Shown here piece after piece: positions 49,277 through 58,213 of a stretch of 64,000 bases of DNA (position 1 is the stretch's first letter; every line of letters starts with the position of its first letter). Under the pieces are notes generated by a model. It saw only the letters and a list, made by a program, of their open reading frames with translations. It did not search any database and was not told where the DNA came from. The stretch is from JAHEFT01 sp963700705 (GTDB taxonomy: Bacteria; Pseudomonadota; Gammaproteobacteria; Xanthomonadales; SZUA-36). The stretch is taken from assembly GCA_963700705.1 (NCBI GenBank), contig CAVOYQ010000002.1, positions 57,899 through 121,898 on the forward strand, given 5' to 3'. Made by a program: the position numbers and the translations under genes.

Positions 49277-50274
49277 GTGAGCGACATTTTATTTCGTACC
49301 CTTATCGCATGCTGTTTTGCCTGTCTTGGCATCGTCGCCGACGCCAATGCCGCCGTTTGTGATCCCCGCCTGGCGCCAAGAGCCAGCGGCCCACAGGTTT
49401 CCGACACACTCTTCAGCCCAAGTGTGTCGAAACCAGCTTATGGCAGAGGGCAGCGGACCGGTGGTGTACCTGGACGAGGCGCACTACAACTTTCATACCG
49501 TGGAAGGCCGTTATGCCACGTTCGCTGAGGTACTTCGAAAGGACGGATTTGTCGTCGCCCCTCTGAGGGAGACGTTCACGGCCGAAGCCCTTGCTGAAGC
49601 GGATATCCTGGTCATCGCGAATGCGCTGGCGGCTGAAAATGCCGATTCGGAGACTCGACTGGAAGCTGCCCGTGAGTTCTGCCTTCGCTGACACGGAAAT
49701 TGCAGCGGTTGAACAATGGGTATCTGCCGGCGGCTCGCTGTTCCTGATCGCCGATCACATGCCGTGGCCGGGTGCGGCCGAGGATTTGGGACGTGCGTTC
49801 GGCATCCAGATGACCAACAGTTTTGCCACCGACGTGACCTGCTCTGAGGATGAGTACCTGTTTGAACGCGCCGATGGGACCCTCGGTGATCATCCGATAA
49901 CAGAGGGCACAACGGATGCAGAGCGCATCGACTACGTCAGAACGTTCACCGGCCAGGCGTTCTGGTTAACCCGGCCGGGTGTGCCCCTGCTCAAATTAAA
50001 GTCGGGATCAGTTGTGCTGCTGCCCGTGGAAGCCTGGGCGTTCAGCACTCAAACCCCGCGAATTCCCGGCGATGGACTGTTGCAGGGCGCCGTGCTGGAA
50101 CACGGCAAAGGCCGCGTGGCGGTGTTTGGAGAAGCGGCCATGTTCTCGGCCCAGGTCTCCGGTGCGGAACGACGCCCGATGGGGATGAACATGCCCGGCG
50201 CGGAACAGAACCCACAGTTCCTGCTCAACATCATGCATTGGCTGGCCGGGCTGATACCCGGCGCCGCAAAATAG
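49277..50274 (+). CDS. Exported DUF4350-like protein (two frameshifts)
   Basis: Composite of about 331 residues. GTG 49277 follows SD GAGGAG and opens a Sec signal (FRTLIACCFACLGIVADANA). The mature part has the pattern PVVYLDEAHYNFHTVEGRYA, LRETFTAEALAEADILVIAN, VSAGGSLFLIADHMPW and GAVLEHGKGRVAVFGEAAMF, as in DUF4350/ThuA-like glutaminase-fold domains. Frame breaks near 49440-49460 and 49670-49690, one extra base each. These folds bind sugars or act in gliding and trehalose pathways in other bacteria; no active site is certain here. Confidence 0.7.
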
Positions 50275-50302
50275 CGGTCGCGGCTGCTCCCGTTGTTCCG
50301 GT

Positions 50303-51694
50303 TCACTTCCAGAACGGCGGCACCACGTCCCCCGCCCGCCGGCGGAAATACTCGTAGACCGGCAGGCCCAGGATAATCAGGCCGATCCCGGCCAGGGCCC
50401 GTGAGGGCATCGCCATCAGCGTGTTGACCAGCAGGAACACCGTGACCAGCAGGAACAGGATGGGCACAAAGGGATAGCCCCATACCTTGTAGGGCCGTTC
50501 GGCATCGGGCATGGTACGTCGTAGAACCAGCACGGCGCCGCCATTCAGGCCAAAGAAAATCCACAGGATAAAAATGTACATGTCGGTCAGGATGTTGAAG
50601 GTGCCCGAAACACTCAGCACAATCGACCAGGCGCTGACGGACAGGATGGCCACCGCGGGAACACCCTTCCGGGAAACACGTGCCAGGGCGGCGGGAAGCA
50701 GGCCGGCCCGGGCGAGTGCATACGGATCGCGGGGGCCCGTCAGCAGCGTGGTATGCAAGGTTCCATAAGCGGAAATCATCAGGCCCGTAGACATGATGGC
50801 GGCTGCGGCCGGGCCAAGGAACCGCGAGGCGGCTTCCCCGGCGACTGACGAAGATTCGGCAACACTCGCCACCTCGGCAGGTGTAAGGACATAGAAATAA
50901 GCCGCGTTGACAAACAGGTACAGCACAATGACTGTCAGCGTTCCGCCGATCAGTGCGCGTGGAATGGTGCGCCCCGGGTCCCTGATCTCGCCGCCCATTG
51001 AAGCAATAACAGCCCAGCCGTTATAACCCCAGAGGGCGCCCAGCATGGCGGCGCCGAACCCGCTCACGCCCAGCCGGGTGCTGGCGGGAACGCCTTCGCA
51101 GGTGCCCGCCGCCGAGCCCATCGAGAAGTGGCCCCAGTTGCCATCGGCCAGGATAAAGGCGCCCAGGCCCACGAAAATGACCAGCGTGATCTTCACGGCG
51201 GTCAGGATGGTGGCGGTTCGTCCGTTGGACTTCGCGCTCTGAAGGTTCAATGCCGTTGCCACGACAATCACTACCAGGGGCAGCAGTTGAACCGCGAGCG
51301 GGGGCAGGGTTCCGCCCAGCAGGTCGTTCAGAAACATCACGAAGACAATGGCCAGTGCGGCCGCGGATGCGCCCAGGGCGATGGTTTTCGTCCAGCCGTA
51401 CAGAAAGGCGATGCGCCGCCCGTAGGCCGCACCGATGAAATGAAATTCGCCACCGGAGCGGGGCAGCATCGCACCGAGTTCGGCGTAAACCAGCGCGCCG
51501 CACAGGGTCAAAAGGCCCGCCAGGAACCATACCAGCAGGACCATTTCCGGGCTGCCCACATTGCAGGTCATCACCCGCGCCTTGACGAAAACGCCGGTGC
51601 CGATGATGTTCGCCAGGATAATGGCGGCCGCCGGCACCAGGGTCAGCGAACGAAGCAGGCTGGCGTGTACGGCAGGTGTGCGGCTCAAGAACAA
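50303..51694 (-). CDS. APC-family amino-acid permease
   Basis: 463 residues, intact, 12 hydrophobic helices. The amino-acid-binding unwound helix 1 is seen as ANIIGTGVFV, helix 3 follows EFHFIGAAYGRRIAFLYGW and helix 6 LWGYNGWAVIASMGGEI, typical of the LAT/SLC7-like branch of the APC superfamily. The last helix ends in VYEYFRRRAGDVVPPFW. Uptake or exchange of neutral amino acids is likely; specificity cannot be given. It is convergent with the DUF4350-like gene. Confidence 0.9.
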   Translation of the reverse strand: MFLSRTPAVHASLLRSLTLVPAAAIILANIIGTGVFVKARVMTCNVGSPEMVLLVWFLAGLLTLCGALVYAELGAMLPRSGGEFHFIGAAYGRRIAFLYGWTKTIALGASAAALAIVFVMFLNDLLGGTLPPLAVQLLPLVVIVVATALNLQSAKSNGRTATILTAVKITLVIFVGLGAFILADGNWGHFSMGSAAGTCEGVPASTRLGVSGFGAAMLGALWGYNGWAVIASMGGEIRDPGRTIPRALIGGTLTVIVLYLFVNAAYFYVLTPAEVASVAESSSVAGEAASRFLGPAAAAIMSTGLMISAYGTLHTTLLTGPRDPYALARAGLLPAALARVSRKGVPAVAILSVSAWSIVLSVSGTFNILTDMYIFILWIFFGLNGGAVLVLRRTMPDAERPYKVWGYPFVPILFLLVTVFLLVNTLMAMPSRALAGIGLIILGLPVYEYFRRRAGDVVPPFWK

Positions 51695-51767
51695 GCCTGC
51701 ATGACTGGCGGACCAGGGTGGACTAATGGTGTGCGTAAATTGATATCGGGTTCCCCAACTCGGCGTT

Positions 51768-51786
51768 TGCTTCGGGGTATCTTACG
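51768..51786 (+). repeat. 19-bp direct repeat, left copy
   Basis: TGCTTCGGGGTATCTTACG, identical to 53381-53399. The two copies enclose the PhoX/DUF839 gene with its own terminator (1.6 kb). Confidence 0.75.
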
Positions 51787-51796
51787 ATATTCCGGC

Positions 51797-51829
51797 GAAA
51801 AAGGGCGCTGACCCCTTTTTCTCTTTTTC
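51797..51829. repeat. Diverged GGGGTCAG-type palindrome
   Basis: GAAAAAGGGCGCTGACCCCT TTTTC: arms AAAAAGGG and CCCCTTTTT around CGCTGA. Matches the AAAAAGG...GGGGTCA context at 46425-46440 read on the other strand. Confidence 0.5.
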
Positions 51830-51979
51830 TGAAAGAACCCGTCGACGCATCCTCCCGACGGTCGGAAGGAATCGCAACAAAAGGGTCATGAATTCTTCAT
51901 GACCGTGAAATATCCAGTCACGAGAATGAGCACTCCGTCGAATTCGGAACCCATTTTTCACCAACAGGAGTGTATTTCC

Positions 51980-53248
51980 GTGAAACAGAATTTATTACGA
52001 ACCTCAATTTCCGCCGTGCTCTTCGGTGCACTTTCATTCAATGTCCTGGCCGCGGGTGGCAGCGACACCGGGCCTTTTGGTTTTGAGCCCATCGATGAAT
52101 CCGCAAACAGTGCTGATTGGGATGATATGGCGCCATGGAAACTGCCTGAAGGTTTTATGCAGGTTGTGGTTTCCAATGAAACCGATCTGAATATTTACGA
52201 TGGCGGTCGCGACGATTGGCACGATATGAACACCGTCAACGAAACTGGCAGGAAAGCCGGCCGTTACCTGTACCGTACGCACGAGGTGCGAGGTGAGGCC
52301 GAAGGTGGCGCAGTTTCCGTTGTCGATCTGCACACCGGCGAAACAGAAATCCTGGCCCAGGATGAGTCATGGGACGCCCTGGACGGTATCGTCTGGACCC
52401 CGTGGGGAACTATCCTGTTCGCTGAAGAAGTGGCAGGCGGGCGTTTGCTGGAAATTGTCCTGGACAATCAGAACCCGATGAAGGCCGCGGAAGTCATCGA
52501 TCGTCCCGCAGTGGGCCGCATGGCGCACGAAGGTATTGAAATCGGCCCGGATGGCGCCGTCTACGTTGTGGATGAGTTCCGTGGACTGTCGGCCGGCTAT
52601 GGCGGCGGCATCTACAAGTTCGTTCCGGATGTCTATGGTGACCTGTCGAGCGGAGATCTGTACGCACTGGCCGTGAGCGGTGGTCCATACAATACGGGCC
52701 AGGGTTCATGGGTCGGCCCCATCGATGCGGCGACCGCACCCGTATCGGGTACTGATTTTGGCGGCGCCAGCTACCAGCGCCCGGAAGACATGGAGCTGAT
52801 TGGAGACACGCTGTACGTTGCCGTGACAGAAGGACCGCGTGATGCAGGAGGAGCGGAAATCTTTGAGGGTCGTGTGCTGGCTATAGACCTGAACACCATG
52901 GAAGTCAGCAACTTCATCATGCCGGGAATCAATGTACCGGTTGAGATCGGCATGCCCGGCGACGCAGGCCACCAGTCCGGCTGGGACAGTGTCGACAACC
53001 TGGCAAAAACACCTGATGGGAAACTGGTCATCATTGAAGACAACTCACCCTCGGATATCTGGATTGCCGACAAGGATCGTGACCACGACGGCATGGCTGA
53101 TGATGTCTGGCTGTTCGGTTCCTTAACCGACCCGGGTGCGGAAGGTACCGGTATTTACTTCGGCAAAAACCCGCATGTCATGTTTGTCAATGTTCAGCAT
53201 TCCGCGAATCCTGATGGTGATGCAACCTGGGCTATTATCAAGGAATAA
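51980..53248 (+). CDS. Exported PhoX/DUF839-family protein
   Basis: 422 residues from GTG 51980, SD CAGGAG at 51965. Sec signal LLRTSISAVLFGALSFNVLA. DUF839 features: GRYLYRTHEVRGEAEGGAVS, HEGIEIGPDGAVYVVDEFRG, YQRPEDMELIGDTLYVAVTE, LAKTPDGKLVIIEDNSPSDI and the end phrase HVMFVNVQHS. The best known members are PhoX alkaline phosphatases using Ca2+/Fe3+; whether this shorter one has the full metal site cannot be judged by eye. It may be a phosphatase or a beta-propeller binding protein. The upstream in-frame ATG at 51899 was rejected since it pushes the signal inwards. The gene is enclosed by 19-bp direct repeats. Confidence 0.8.
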   Translation: MKQNLLRTSISAVLFGALSFNVLAAGGSDTGPFGFEPIDESANSADWDDMAPWKLPEGFMQVVVSNETDLNIYDGGRDDWHDMNTVNETGRKAGRYLYRTHEVRGEAEGGAVSVVDLHTGETEILAQDESWDALDGIVWTPWGTILFAEEVAGGRLLEIVLDNQNPMKAAEVIDRPAVGRMAHEGIEIGPDGAVYVVDEFRGLSAGYGGGIYKFVPDVYGDLSSGDLYALAVSGGPYNTGQGSWVGPIDAATAPVSGTDFGGASYQRPEDMELIGDTLYVAVTEGPRDAGGAEIFEGRVLAIDLNTMEVSNFIMPGINVPVEIGMPGDAGHQSGWDSVDNLAKTPDGKLVIIEDNSPSDIWIADKDRDHDGMADDVWLFGSLTDPGAEGTGIYFGKNPHVMFVNVQHSANPDGDATWAIIKE

Positions 53249-53285
53249 AGTTTTCAAAGTTATTGCAGGCAGATGGAAACGATAA

Positions 53286-53331
53286 AGAGGCCGGGCACAT
53301 TTTTTATTACAATGCGCCCGGCCTCTTTTTC
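53286..53331 (+). terminator. Rho-independent terminator of the DUF839 gene
   Basis: AGAGGCCGGGC and GCCCGGCCTCT, 11-bp perfect stem with a 24-nt AT-rich loop, then TTTTTCC. Confidence 0.9.
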
Positions 53332-53380
53332 CGTGTAACGCGAAAGTTCTTCATGGCGTTTACTGACCTGCGGTGCGCTG

Positions 53381-53399
53381 TGCTTCGGGGTATCTTACG
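53381..53399 (+). repeat. 19-bp direct repeat, right copy
   Basis: TGCTTCGGGGTATCTTACG, identical to 51768-51786, just beyond the end of the cytochrome c gene. Confidence 0.75.
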
Positions 53400-53417
53400 G
53401 CATCATGGCGCTGCTTT

Positions 53418-54318
53418 TCAGCGCAGTTTCCGCCAGGCCGCCTCGCGATCGACCGGGGAACCCGGAAGCGTGCGCAGGTAGGCCAGCAAGTCCGCCAGTT
53501 CGTCTTCCGTCAAATACGCGAAGCGACCCTCCGCCACCACCGTCATCAGGCCCAGGTCGGTGCGCCCGCCGATGCCCACGCCGCGCTGCATCAGCGTGCG
53601 GAACTGCCCGTCCGAGTAGCCGCCGAGGATCGCGAGGTCGGGTGTGCCATTCAAGTCCGGCCAGCCCCGCAGGTCGTAGCCGTGGCATTCGTTGCAGGTG
53701 GTCTTGGCGATGTATTCACCCCGGAGCAAGCTGCGGATCGTCGCCCGGCCCGAACACCAGGGGCGGCACCGCGTCGGCCCAGTCCGCCATGTGCTGCGCC
53801 GTTCCGCGGGACATCTCGATGCGCACGCCCCACGAGAGGCTGGATTCAGGAAGGTCAGCTTCAACCACCGGCGCGGAACGCAGGAACGAAATCACGGCGG
53901 CGACATCGGCGTCGGACAGGTGGACAAAATTGTAGGACGGCATCGACCACAGCGCCTTGCCCTGGTGGCTTATGCCCTGGCGGATCGCCGCTTCGAGCAC
54001 GGCCGGTTCATGCGCCCGGGCGAATTTCGCCAGGTTCGGCGCAACCGCGACACCGACTTCCGGCCATTCTTCCGCCCAGGAGCGCCCCTCGAGTTGTTGC
54101 CCGTGGCAACCGAAACAGCCCCGCGTGCGCGCAATATGTTCACCCCGCTCGATCACCGCGGGATCCGTGCTGACCGGGGTAGCAAAGGCCGGTTCAGAAA
54201 CCACGTCAGCCAGGTAGCGCTCGCTCGCGACATAAACCCAGCCGAACCAGCCGCCGGTCACTACGACGGCGGCAATGGCCAGGACGGCGAGCACGGTCAG
54301 GAAGCGTTTGGCTGTCAT
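53418..54318 (-). CDS. Membrane-anchored dihaem cytochrome c (one frameshift)
   Basis: Composite of about 299 residues. ATG 54318; one N-terminal helix (LTVLAVLAIAAVVVTGGWFG) anchors it, with the haem domains in the periplasm. Two CxxCH sites: RTRGCFGCHGQQLEG and, after a shift of one extra base near 53735, TTCNECHGYDLRGW. Axial Met candidates lie in LWSMPSYNF and ALILGG/LMTVVAEG parts. Second domain ends LADLLAYLRTLPGSPVD. It should carry electrons from a dehydrogenase to an oxidase; a partner dehydrogenase is not in view. Similar to the cytochrome subunit of alcohol or sorbosone dehydrogenases. Confidence 0.88.
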
Positions 54319-54426
54319 ATTTTTACCAGGCTGAGGCGGTGGCTAATCTTAGTACGTTGCACATGGCTTTGGCGATAGGCGTCAAATACGCGTAAACTTT
54401 GCGCCTTTCCGGCGGTCAGAAAGCGC

Positions 54427-55447
54427 ATGGTGTGGACAAGAAAATCGAAACCGATTGCGGGTATGATCGTCGCCGCGCTCGTCTTCGGGCTGGCGGCATA
54501 CGTCCTGTGGCGTCCTGCGCCGGTCGTTGATGAAGATCTAGCGCGGCAGGATTCGCCACCGTCAGCGGGCGAACCCCAGTCACCGGAACCCGGCGGCTCC
54601 GAGGCCAGTCCACCCGAGCCCCACAAACCGCTGCTGAGCGCGCAACCGCGCGGAGCCGTTGACGCTTCGGGCCAGCGGAAGCTGGCGGCAACCCGCGTGA
54701 CCATTGCGCACGACGTTGTCATGGACGATTACAAGGCCGAACTGTGGGCCGAGATCAGGGCCAACCCGCCCGACTTCAGGCAGCCGGGCGACCCCGAAGT
54801 CGATGCGGATATGGCCTACCGGCTGTATATGTATTTTGGCAATTGCTCGGTGGTGCTCAGCCGGGCCCAGCATTTCGATCACCAGATCGAAAAGATAGCC
54901 AGGCGCGCCGACTCGGCCAGCGACGCGTACCTGGCAGACCTCGAAGGCCGCCTCGATGAAATCATCGATTACATGGACTTATGCCAGCCCATACCCGCCG
55001 ATATGGACGCCCGCATGGAAGCGGTGACCTGGATGTCCGAAGCCGTCCGCCTGGGTCACGGGATTGCCGAGGTGCAGTTCTACCAGAAGGCCATGGGCTT
55101 CCTGATGCGCCCCGATCCCAACACCAATAACCCGCCCCTGGCCATGAAATATCCCGGCCTGGTCGAGGATTTCAAAACCACCGCAAGGCTCGGACTCGCC
55201 CGTGCATTGGAAGAGGGGCACCCCGAGGCATACGTGGCCAAATCCCAGGCCTTACTGGAAGGATTGATTTACCCGAAAGATCCGCAGCTGGCCTATGCCT
55301 ATGCGCGCAAAGCCGAAATCGAAGCGGCCAAGAAATCACATGATCGTCAAGGACATTGCGCTGTGGAAGGAACAGGCCGCCCAGTACCTGAGCCAGGAAC
55401 AGATCAGAGAGGCCGGGCAGATGGCGCTGGAGTTGAAAGCGCCCTGA
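54427..55447 (+). CDS. Membrane-anchored protein of unknown function (one frameshift)
   Basis: Composite of about 339 residues. ATG 54427; residues 10-28 form one helix (IAGMIVAALVFGLAAYVLW), followed by a Pro/Glu-rich linker (SAGEPQSPEPGGSEASPPEP) and a helical domain with TPR/Sel1-like character (AVRLGHGIAEVQFYQKAMGF, DPQLAYAYARKAEIEAAKK). Near 55335 one extra base ends the frame early; restoration gives DIALWKEQAAQYLSQEQIRE and a stop at 55447. Probably a periplasmic helical domain held to the inner membrane. No operon partner. Confidence 0.65.
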
Positions 55448-55517
55448 AAGTCTTTCGGGTCGCATCCGGGGTCTCTTGTCTGACCCGGGATTGCCTGTTC
55501 CCGTTCGTCATGCCCGG

Positions 55518-58056
55518 CTAGGGCGTGATGCTGTCCTGGACCTCGACATTGTCCCCCGGCACATAGAGGTAGCCCGCCCCCTCCACGTTATTCACGGTGA
55601 AGGTGAAGGTGCCGCCGGTCTTGTTCTGCGGTGAAGTGAAGGTGATCTCGCCGGCGCCGTCGGTGTTGCCGCCGACCGTCCCGCTGACCGCACCGGACCA
55701 CGTGCCGTTGACGGCGGCGCCGACTACCGGCGCATTGAATTCGTCCACGATGCGGACCGTCACGCGGCCGGCGTAGTTGGGTCCGCGGCGGACCAGGCTC
55801 ATGGCCAGATCGGCCACATGCATCGTGGCATCACCGCCGCCGGTGGGTGTAGCAGGCGACGTCGTCCAGCAGGTAGTCGATACCGGGTCCGGGGCCCTCG
55901 AAGTACAGCCGCACCAGCTCCAGGCTGCCGGTCCAGCTGACGGGCACCGAGCCGCCGAGCTGGGTCCAGCCGGAATTGTTTGCGGTGTTCCAGTTGATGC
56001 CGGAATAGTGGTCGCCCGACTGGTCGCGCACCAGCAGGGTCATGCCCACATCGGCGCTGTCGGCGCCTTCGAGGCGTATCCAGCCCGAACAGGTCCAGCT
56101 GGCGCCGTTGACGGCGCGGGTGGTCAGATCCTGGCCGATGCCGTCCCAGTCGGCGGTGCGGTTGGCGACCCGGGCGGCGAAACCGCCGGAATGCACGGTA
56201 TCGGACTGCGCGCCGATGGCGGCGCCGGAGGTGTTCCAGCCCTCGACACTGCCGTATTCGAAGCCTTCGTTGCTCACCAGGTTGCCGTCGTCGGCCAGCG
56301 TCGTGCCGGACGCGCTGTCGGATGGGGCGGTTGCGTTCTGACCCAGCGACTTGTCACGCGCGGTGACCTGGTAGGTATGGGTCGTTTCGGCATCGAGGCC
56401 GGAGTCGTAGTACGCCGGGCTGTCCTGCCAGCCGCTGTCGTGCGTGGAGTCGTCGAGGTTGGCGAAGTAGTACTCGACGCCGCTGAGGTCGGTGGCCGGG
56501 TTGGCCTCCATCGCGATCACGTCGCGGCTGACGCCGTGCGGCGCGACGGCGAAACCGGCCGGGTTCGGGGAAGGCGGCACCACGTCGGCCGGCGTGCCGC
56601 CGCCCCGTGTCAGCACGAATTCGGCAGGGCCGCCACGCTCAAAGCTCAGGTAATAAATCTCCGGCGGGCCGGACCCGTCGGACAGGGTCACGGCATAGTC
56701 GCCGTAGTAGCCGGTGAAGTCCACCGCGCCGGAGCCGTCGCTGACCCCCGCGTCGTTGGTCCACCACTCGGCGCGCAGCGCCTGGTAACGCTGACCGGCC
56801 GCGTTGACGCTGAAGTCGGCGTCCAGCAGCGCCGCGTCGGCGCCGCGCCAGTGGGCATTGGCCCAGAAGCCCCACATCAGGATGCCTTCAACCGCCGGGT
56901 GCGCGAACGCGGTGCGGTAGAAGTCCTCCAGGAAATCCGCGCGGAGGTTTTCGTCGGCATTGGCGTAGTCGTACTCGGTCACCCAGATCGGCAAGCCGAA
57001 TTCGGCCAGGGTGTCGAGCCGCTGGCTGATCTGCGCCATGCTGTTATTGCCGTCGGAGAAATGCCCCTGCACGCCGATGCCGTCGATGTGCGCGCCGGCG
57101 TCCTGCAGGTCGCTGATCTGCTGCACGTAGGCGTCGAGGTCATAGCCGCCGGCGATGATGTTGTAGTCGTTGATGAAGGTCAGCACCTCGCGGATCGGCC
57201 GCCTTGACCTCGTTGAACATGTAGGGGCGGATGCCGGCGCCCAGCCGGTCCTCGAAAAACGAGCCGTGCAGCATCTCGTTGTTGACGTCCCAGTGCTCGT
57301 ACTTGCCGTCGAAGTGCCCCACCGTGTCGGCGATGCGCGCGTCGATGGCGGCCTTGCAGACCGGTGTCGTCGAGGTCCTTGACCCATTGCTGCACGAAAT
57401 CGGGCACGGCCCAGAACACGCAGTGGCCGCGCATGCGGATGTCGTTGGCCTGCGCGAAATCCCAGATCCTGTCGGCGTTGGCGTAGCTGACGGCTCCCTG
57501 CACGGGTTCGTTGGACGGCCACTTGGAGGCATTCTCGGCCACGGCCCAGTTGTAGTTGTTGCGGATCCAGTTGGCGTAGCCGGGGTTGTCGAGCGCGCCG
57601 GCGGCGATGGCCGTGCCGAAGCCGAAGTCGATCTGCGTCATGTCGATCTGCACGTCGACGCCGGCGACCGGATCGCCGCCGCCATCGACCACGCGGATCA
57701 CCGCGTCGCCCCGGCGGATGCCGTCGAGGCTGCCGCCGGCGGTGGTGAACACGGCCGTCAGGGTGATGTCTACGGGTGACCAGGTAGGTTTCGGGGTTGG
57801 CGGTGCTGCCATGGATGGCGCCGCCCTCCCAGTGGTCGAAGGCCCAGTTCGCGGCCGGCACGGCCTCCAGTTGCACCGCCGTATTACGCGCGTAGGTGCC
57901 ACCCGGCGGGTTCAGACTGACCGTGCCGGAGCCCTGTACCACGATGGTCAGGGTGCTTTTCGGCGGGGCGGCGGCGGCCGGCAGGGCCAGCAGGCCAATG
58001 CAGACGGCAACGACGGCAACGAGGTATCTGGCAACGGACGCGGTGTGACGATTCAT
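55518..58056 (-). CDS. Secreted multidomain GH10 endo-xylanase (four frameshifts)
   Basis: Composite of 844 residues from ATG 58056 with GGGGGA SD and a signal ending LALPAAAAPP. Order: an InlB-type B-repeat (GSGTVSLNPPGGTYARNTAV, HWEGG), a linker strand domain, GH10 barrel with VFWAVPDFVQQW, acid/base Glu in WDVNNEMLHG and nucleophile Glu in WVTEYDYAN, a further beta domain, a CBM4/9/22-like module (NLVSNEGFEYGSVEGWNTSG), and a C-terminal Ig-like domain (GRVTVRIVDEFNAPVVGAAV). It should cleave xylan outside the cell. Four extra bases (about 57785, 57360, 57200 and 55845) explain the frame changes: removing four gives 845 exact codons. The Ig-like domain resembles that of the multicopper oxidase. 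Confidence 0.88.
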
Positions 58057-58134
58057 GCTTTCCCCCTGGGCACAAGTGCTGTTGATTGAGTATAGATCAA
58101 ATCGCAGAAACCGCTGATGTGGGCACCCCTTTTT

Positions 58135-58197
58135 GCTGACGGAATGCGGCCTGGACGAAATCATCTACATCTACCGCCTGCCGCACCTGGAGATGAG
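58135..58197 (+). pseudogene. Fragment of a duplicated metallopeptidase gene
   Basis: 58135-58195 repeats the middle of the metallopeptidase gene (60503-60581). The last 36 bp (58160-58195 against 60546-60581) are identical. The fragment lacks 18 bp that lie between two copies of GACATCATC in the parent (60524 and 60542), an in-frame slip deletion. It encodes LTECGLDEIIYIYRLPHLEM without the zinc site. The two copies lie in the same orientation and enclose TPR paralogue D. Confidence 0.8.
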
Positions 58198-58213
58198 GCT
58201 GAATTCCCCTGCT

